Source: Planctomycetaceae bacterium
GTDB lineage: Bacteria > Planctomycetota > UBA1135 > GCA-002686595
DNA: 64,000 nucleotides
Assembly (NCBI GenBank): GCA_016125265.1
Contig: WGMC01000041.1
Span: forward strand, 1 to 64,000
Reading direction: 5' to 3'
How positions within the stretch are numbered: the first letter of the stretch is position 1; the number at the start of each line of letters is the position of its first letter. Below the pieces are notes generated by a model. It made no database searches, was not told the origin of the DNA, and worked only from the letters and a program-made list of their open reading frames with translations. This document shows positions 59,404-64,000 of this stretch, one piece after another. The position numbers and the translations under genes are program-made.

Positions 59404-60711
59404 TCACGCCCCTTCCGCCTTGGCTTCCACGGCCTCGATGTAGGCGCAGGCCACCAGGTCCCCGCCCACGTTGACCACCGTGCGGCCCATGTCGAGCAGG
59501 CGGTCCACACCCAGCACCAGGGCGATGCCCTCCGGCGGCACACCCACCTGGGACATCACCACCATCAGGAGCGGGATGGAACCCCCGGGCACCCCCGCCG
59601 CGCCCACCGAGGTCAGCACACAGAGGGCCACGACCAGACCCTGCTCCGGGATCGACAGGTCGACCCCGAACACCTGGGCCACGAACAGCACGACGCAGCC
59701 CTCGAAGAGGGCCGTGCCGTTCATGTTCATCGTCGCGCCGAGCGGCAACACGAACCCGGCCACGCGGGGGCGGATGCCAAGGGAACTCTCGGCGACCCGG
59801 ATCGACTCGGGCAGGGTCGCGGCGCTGGACGAGGTCGAGAACGCCGTGATGACCACCGGGATCGCACCCTTCAAGTACGCGATCGGTGGGCGCCGGGCGA
59901 GGCTGCGCAGCACGGCGGGGTACACCACCAACAACTGCACGAGGTAGCAGGCGAGCACGACCGCCACGAACAGGCCGAGGCGCTGCAGGAGGTCTAGGCC
60001 AAACCGCGCGACCACACCGAACACCAAGCAGAACACGGCGGGCGCGGCGAGCTTCATCGCGAAACCGACGATGCCCACCATCGCTTCGCTGGTGCCGTCG
60101 AGCACCGCGAGCACTGCGTCGCGCCGGTCCACACGCACCCGTGTGAGCGCGGCCCCGACGAGCAGCGCGAACACGATCAGCGGGACCATCTGCATGTCCA
60201 CGACCGCGCGCAGCAGGTTGCGCGGCACGAACGCATCCAGGATCACCGTCACGCGCGCCTGCAGGCCCTCGGGATGCGCCGCGGCGGAGCGCTCCGCGAA
60301 CCCGGCCGCGTCCGCGCCGAAGTCCGCCATCAACTGCTGCTGGACCTCTTGGTCGAAGCCCGACCCCGGCTGGATCAGGTCCATGGCCGCGATGCCGATC
60401 ACCGCGGCACACAGCGACATGCCGAGGAAGAAGAGCAGCGTGCGCCCACCCAGGCGGCCAAGTTTGGAGAGGTCGCCGAGGCCCGCCACGCCGCTCGCCA
60501 ACGACGCGAACACGAGCGGCAGCACCACGAGGAACAGGAGACGCAGGAACACCTGCCCGATGGGGTAGGCGACCCCGTCGATGAACCAACCGAGGGCTTC
60601 GCGCCCCGACTCGCTGTCGGCGAGCGCGATGTTGGCCACGAGGCCCGCCACCGCGCCCAGGACCAACCCGATCAGGATGTGTTTGTGTGCCTTCGATCCG
60701 CCGCTCGACAT
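59404..60711 (-). CDS. dicarboxylate/amino-acid:cation symporter (DAACS/GltP-like)
   Basis: A 435-residue membrane protein; the ATG at 60711 is preferred because the upstream frame is proline/arginine-rich. Features: STSSSAATLPESIRVAE for the serine-rich hairpin 1, NMNGTALFEG for TM7 (NMDGT motif variant), GVPGGSIPLLMVVMSQVG for hairpin 2, and VDRLLDMGRTVVNVGGD for TM8 with the substrate Asp/Arg and the Asn/Asp cation site. It imports glutamate, aspartate or C4-dicarboxylates with Na+ or H+. First host gene right of the prophage. Confidence 0.9.
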   Translation of the reverse strand: MSSGGSKAHKHILIGLVLGAVAGLVANIALADSESGREALGWFIDGVAYPIGQVFLRLLFLVVLPLVFASLASGVAGLGDLSKLGRLGGRTLLFFLGMSLCAAVIGIAAMDLIQPGSGFDQEVQQQLMADFGADAAGFAERSAAAHPEGLQARVTVILDAFVPRNLLRAVVDMQMVPLIVFALLVGAALTRVRVDRRDAVLAVLDGTSEAMVGIVGFAMKLAAPAVFCLVFGVVARFGLDLLQRLGLFVAVVLACYLVQLLVVYPAVLRSLARRPPIAYLKGAIPVVITAFSTSSSAATLPESIRVAESSLGIRPRVAGFVLPLGATMNMNGTALFEGCVVLFVAQVFGVDLSIPEQGLVVALCVLTSVGAAGVPGGSIPLLMVVMSQVGVPPEGIALVLGVDRLLDMGRTVVNVGGDLVACAYIEAVEAKAEGA

Positions 60712-60862
60712 GGGTGGGGCCTCCTCGCGCGGCGCATCCTTCCACGCTGGATGGTCCGAATGCGAGCCCGGAGGCGCGGAACGGCCCAGCGACGCGCGCG
60801 CGGGACAGGCCGCGGCGCCCCCAGTGGCCGCCGCCGGGCGGCCCGCGCTACGCTCACACCCC

Positions 60863-61459
60863 GTGCGCCGCATCCCGAGATCCCCGACCCCGCCGTGCTT
60901 GCCCTTGGTTCTGGCCGCCTGTTCGACGCTCGTCGGCTGTCGGGCCCAGCGCGAGTTGATCGTGACGAGCGAACCCGCCGGCGCGCGTGTGCGTGTGGAC
61001 GACGAGCTCGTCGGCGAAACTCCGCTGCGGCTGCCGTTCGTGCACTACGGCGTGCGCCGTGTGACGCTCTACCTGGAGGGGTACCAGTCGATGTCCGTGT
61101 TGGCGGACATTTCGCCGCCCTGGTACGGCACGTTCCCCGCCGACATCCTGACCGAGATCCTGGTGCCCGTCGGATGGCGCGACGACCACGCGCTGCACGT
61201 CATGCTTTCGCCGGGTGAGGACAGCTTGGGTGGGCCGACGCTGCGGTCTGTGTTCGAGCGCGCCGAGGCACTGCGGCGCGCGGGCCCCGACGGCCCGCGG
61301 GACCTGCCGCCGCCGCCGGTGCTCGAGACCCGCGTCGAGACCGTCCCGGAACTCGAAGAAGACGCCGCGCCCGAGACCCCGGAAACCGTCGTGCCCGCGC
61401 CCCAAACTCCCCCCCCGGACCCGGATCCAGCGGCGCCGCTAGCCGCTCCCACTCCGTGA
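60863..61459 (+). CDS. PEGA-domain lipoprotein
   Basis: A 198-residue protein from GTG at 60863. The signal ends with a lipobox (LVLAACSTLVGC). Residues about 30-75 (LIVTSEPAGARVRVDDELVG, ETPLRLPFVHYGVRRVTL) are a PEGA beta-sandwich repeat, and the last 60 residues are an acidic proline-rich tail. PEGA domains are thought to bind surface components. It overlaps murD by 4 bases, an interesting operon position for an envelope protein. Confidence 0.8.
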   Translation: MRRIPRSPTPPCLPLVLAACSTLVGCRAQRELIVTSEPAGARVRVDDELVGETPLRLPFVHYGVRRVTLYLEGYQSMSVLADISPPWYGTFPADILTEILVPVGWRDDHALHVMLSPGEDSLGGPTLRSVFERAEALRRAGPDGPRDLPPPPVLETRVETVPELEEDAAPETPETVVPAPQTPPPDPDPAAPLAAPTP

Positions 61460-62937
61460 CCGCGGCCCCCGATTGGCGCGGCCGGCGCGCCGTGGTCATG
61501 GGACTGGGCCGCTTCGGCGGCGGAGCCGGCGCGGCGCGTTTCCTGTGCCGCCGGGGCGCGCGGGTGCTCGTCACCGACCTGCGCCGCGCCGAGGAGCTGC
61601 CGGAAGCGCGTGCGGCCCTGGCCGGTCTCGACATCGAGTGGGTCCTCGGCGAGCACCGCGCCGCCGACTTCGAGGGCGCCGACCTGGTGGTCGCCAACCC
61701 GGCAGTGGCGGCCGAGCACCCCCTGCTGGCCCTGGCGCGCAGCCGCGGCGCGCGAGTGACCACCGAGGTCGAGCTCTTCCTCGCCGAACTGCCCTGCCCC
61801 GCCGCCGCGGTCACGGGGACCCAGGGCAAGAGCTCCACCACCAGCTTCACGGCCCAGTTGCTGGAGGCGGGGGGCCTCTGCGCCCACGCGGGCGGCAACC
61901 TCGGCGGCTCGCTGCTCGACCACCTGGATGCGATCCGGCCGGGCGATCGGGTGGTGCTCGAGCTGTCGTCCTACCAACTCGAACACCTGGCGCGGCCCCC
62001 CGTGGCCGCCCGGGGACTCGGCGCCGCCGCGGTCGTGAACCTGCTGCCGGACCACCTGGAGCGGCACGGCGACCTCGCGGCGTACGGAGCCGCCAAGGGG
62101 CGCATCTTCGAGCTCCTCGCGCCCGGCGGCCTGGCGATCCTCCCGGCGGAGGAGCCGCTGTTCGCCGCCTGGACGTTGCCGCCCTCGGTCCGACGCTTGG
62201 AGATCGAGACCTGGGCCCGCCCGCGCGACGCCGGCCGCCCCTCACCCGACCGCCTCGGGCTGCGTCCCGGGCCCGACGGCGAGCCCTGGTTCCACCTCGG
62301 CGCGCGGGCGATCGCGCCGGTCGCGAGCCTGCCCCTGCCCGATTTCCAGCGGCCCAACGCCCTGGTGGCCCTCGCGTTGGCGTTGGAGCTGGGCGCGGAC
62401 CTGCCCGACGCGGCGCGAGCGCTGGGCGCGCTCCGGGCCCCGGACCACCGCTTGAGCGACCTCGGGCCCCACCTGGGCCGGCGGGTGCTCGACAACGGCG
62501 TTTCGACCACCCCCGACTCGACGATCGCGGCCCTGGAGGCCGTCGGCAGCGTCGCGACCGTCGTCCTCGGCGGCCAGGCCAAGCGGCTGGACTACGCGCC
62601 GCTGGCCCGGGTGGTGGCCGGGCGTTGCGGGGACGCCGTGGTGTTTGGCGCCTCGGGGGCCGACCTGGAGCGCCAGCTCCACACGGCCGGCTTGGGCGCG
62701 GGCCGCGTGACCCGCGTCGCCGGGGTGGCCGAGGCCGCCCGGGAGGCGCTCGCCCGGACGCCTGTCGGCGGCACGCTCCTCTTCTCGCCAGCCTGCGCCA
62801 GTTTCGACGCCCACGCGAACTTCAAGGAGCGCGCCCTCGCCTTCGCGGCGGCACTTCGGGACGCGGTGTCGACCCAAAGTGCGGCGGCGGCTATAGGATC
62901 CAGGGAAGAAGCCCCCGGCCATCCCGCGAACCCATGA
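61456..62937 (+). CDS. murD: UDP-N-acetylmuramoyl-L-alanine:D-glutamate ligase
   Basis: A 493-residue cytoplasmic ligase adding D-glutamate in peptidoglycan precursor synthesis. GTG start at 61456. N-terminal UDP-binding Rossmann part (AVVMGLGRFGGGAGAARFL, VLVTDLRRAEEL), Mur P-loop GTQGKSSTTS (about 121-130), LELSSYQLEHL (about 170-180), and the C-terminal domain RRVLDNGVSTTPDSTIAALE and VVLGGQAKRLDYAPLARVV. It shows that the host makes or recently made peptidoglycan precursors. Overlaps the mcsA-like gene by 4 bases. Confidence 0.92.
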   Translation: MTAAPDWRGRRAVVMGLGRFGGGAGAARFLCRRGARVLVTDLRRAEELPEARAALAGLDIEWVLGEHRAADFEGADLVVANPAVAAEHPLLALARSRGARVTTEVELFLAELPCPAAAVTGTQGKSSTTSFTAQLLEAGGLCAHAGGNLGGSLLDHLDAIRPGDRVVLELSSYQLEHLARPPVAARGLGAAAVVNLLPDHLERHGDLAAYGAAKGRIFELLAPGGLAILPAEEPLFAAWTLPPSVRRLEIETWARPRDAGRPSPDRLGLRPGPDGEPWFHLGARAIAPVASLPLPDFQRPNALVALALALELGADLPDAARALGALRAPDHRLSDLGPHLGRRVLDNGVSTTPDSTIAALEAVGSVATVVLGGQAKRLDYAPLARVVAGRCGDAVVFGASGADLERQLHTAGLGAGRVTRVAGVAEAAREALARTPVGGTLLFSPACASFDAHANFKERALAFAAALRDAVSTQSAAAAIGSREEAPGHPANP

Positions 62938-63461
62938 AGTGCGACCTCTGTGAACAGCAACCGGCGGTGATCCACGTCACCGAGCTGCGCGAGGACCCCG
63001 AGGCTCCCCCGGGGCCCGCGGGCACCATCGTGGAGGAACAGCACCTCTGCCAATCCTGCGCGAAGGGCATCGATCTGCCCTACGTGGCCGTCGAATCGCC
63101 CATGGTCGACATCTGGAAGCTGCTGCAGAGCGGCGCCGCGAAGTCGGACCCGGGTGCGGTGGCCTGTCCCGACTGCGGCTGGACACTCGCGGACGTGCGC
63201 TCCAAGGGCCGCCTGGGCTGCCCGCGCGACTACGAAGTGTTCAGCGGGCACATCGAGGACCTGCTCGAGCGCATCCACGGGGCGACCGAACACCGCGGGC
63301 GTCGTCCCGGCCAGGCCGAGCCCGAACCGGACCCGCACGCCGAGTTGAACGGCCTGCGCGAACAGTTGGCCGACGCGATCTTGGCGGAGGAGTACGAGCG
63401 CGCGGCCGAGTTGCGCGACCGGTTGCACGCGCTGGAACGCGACGCGGGTCAAAAGGCCTGA
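62934..63461 (+). CDS. McsA-like protein with UvrB/UvrC motif
   Basis: A 175-residue protein. CDLCEQQPAVIHVTEL and HLCQSCAKGI at about 3-45 and CPDCGW ... LGCPRDYEVF at about 75-105 are the two CxxC zinc pairs of McsA-type proteins. The C-terminal ELNGLREQLADAILAEEYER, then AAELRDRLHAL, is a UVR motif helix pair. In Firmicutes McsA partners the McsB arginine kinase and ClpC; here the clpC gene follows but no mcsB or ctsR is between them. Confidence 0.85.
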   Translation: MKCDLCEQQPAVIHVTELREDPEAPPGPAGTIVEEQHLCQSCAKGIDLPYVAVESPMVDIWKLLQSGAAKSDPGAVACPDCGWTLADVRSKGRLGCPRDYEVFSGHIEDLLERIHGATEHRGRRPGQAEPEPDPHAELNGLREQLADAILAEEYERAAELRDRLHALERDAGQKA

Positions 63462-63909
63462 CCGAACGGCCGCGCGCGTCGCCCGCCGCTCCCGACCCGC
63501 TGCGGGGACCGTCCGTGCGACTTGCGTTCGAGCCGCGATCCCACCGCCGTCGCCGCCCCACATCCGTCGCCAGGGTGTCTCCCGCGGCCACCGGCACCCT
63601 GCCCGTCCTTGCTTCGCCCCCCGTGGCGCCCTAGATAAGGGGGCCGAAAGTCCGACTTCGGCCCCCTTTCCCCGGGCGCCAGGGGGGTGGCGGGCGGGTT
63701 TTCGACGCTTGGGCTCGCGCCGACGGCAGGCCCCGCGGCCGGGACGCGCTCCCGAACTTGCCCTGCTCTCGCGACTCGCTTCAACCCGCCGGTGTCCGCG
63801 GACCGAATACCCCACTTCAGGACCGCGCCCTGGGTCCTATTCTCCTACCCGATCCCCTCCTCGGCCGTCGCCGACCTACGGCAGGCCGCTTCCCCGAAAG
63901 AGCTGCACC
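63462..63909. other. intergenic region before clpC
   Basis: About 450 bases with the terminator at 63637-63669 and, to its right, the presumed clpC promoter and leader. Frames crossing it look non-coding. No CIRCE or CtsR box is recognised. Confidence 0.45.
63637..63669 (+). terminator. rho-independent terminator
   Basis: Perfect 12-base arms AAGGGGGCCGAA/TTCGGCCCCCTT with an 8-nt loop followed by TTT, about 175 bases after the mcsA-like stop. It would end the PEGA-murD-mcsA transcript and insulate clpC. Confidence 0.75.
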
Positions 63910-64000
63910 ATGTTCGACCGCTTCACGGACCGCGCCAAGAAGGTCATGAACCTGGCCCGCCAAGAGGCCCAGCGGTTCAACCACGAGTACCTGGGCACCG
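63910..64000 (+). CDS. clpC: ATP-dependent Clp protease ATP-binding subunit ClpC (partial)
   Basis: The first 30 residues (MFDRFTDRAKKVMNLARQEA, then QRFNHEYLGT) match the start of the ClpC/ClpA N-terminal repeat domain that binds adaptors and substrates. The gene is cut by the window edge. It is preceded by an McsA-like gene, its usual partner. Confidence 0.9.
   Translation, partial: MFDRFTDRAKKVMNLARQEAQRFNHEYLGT

Overview
The window is high-GC bacterial chromosome, probably from a Planctomycetota-like organism. That placement is an inference from the very GC-rich coding, frequent GTG/TTG starts, exported proteins with planctomycete-style C-terminal domains, and McsA-like and ClpC genes; no rRNA is present to confirm it. 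Its dominant feature is a nearly complete prophage of about 45.6 kb inserted in a tRNA-Ser(GCT) gene. The intact, phage-restored tRNA is at 59222-59313 (minus strand), and the displaced chromosomal 3' part of the tRNA is at 13597-13656. The two att copies (13571-13656 and 59196-59281) share 86 bp with 4 mismatches.

Left flank (1-13570). Positions 1 to about 3900 look like the right end of a second integrated element. It carries small accessory genes and a Panacea-domain antitoxin with a RelE-like partner, and it ends at a 3'-only fragment of a tRNA-Ser(TGA) gene (3903-3964). Beyond that lie chromosomal genes: a secreted alpha/beta-hydrolase, an MBOAT O-acyltransferase with an SGNH-like partner, two exported proteins of unknown function and a B12-binding-type radical SAM protein.

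Prophage (about 13657-59281). Early genes (14.1-26.0 kb) form a rightward chain of about 20 ORFs, most joined by 4-base GTGA/ATGA/TTGA overlaps. They include a SEC-C protein, a Gp37/Gp68-like (DUF5131) protein, an ASCH-like protein, a nuclease-like protein, an HNH endonuclease, a C5-cytosine methyltransferase, a DUF1643 protein, a winged-helix-like replication protein with inverted repeats inside its gene, and RusA-like and RuvC-like resolvases. The head module (26.1-36.8 kb) is lambda-like: terminase small and GpA-type large subunits, gpW-like joiner, portal, and a fused protease/major capsid protein. A collagen-like fibre gene and an acetylesterase gene sit between gpW and the portal. The tail module (36.8-46.8 kb) is Mu-like and contractile: sheath, tube, a chaperone with a T-TTT-TTC frameshift site, tape measure and baseplate. 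Then come a fibre, a holin-like protein, a lipoprotein and two large tailspike/depolymerase proteins. The right end (52.5-59.3 kb) holds a HicA-like pair, a tRNA-Thr-like gene lacking a normal D arm, several membrane or zinc-ribbon accessory genes, and the tyrosine integrase.

Right flank (59314-64000): a dicarboxylate/amino-acid:cation symporter, a PEGA-domain lipoprotein, murD, an McsA-like protein and the start of clpC.

The most interesting pattern is that the integrase frame runs through the att site. It ends inside the tRNA in the prophage, but in the excised circle it would continue into a 68-codon tail now stranded at attL. The second element has a comparable open frame leading away from its tRNA scar, so integration may swap the integrase C-terminus.
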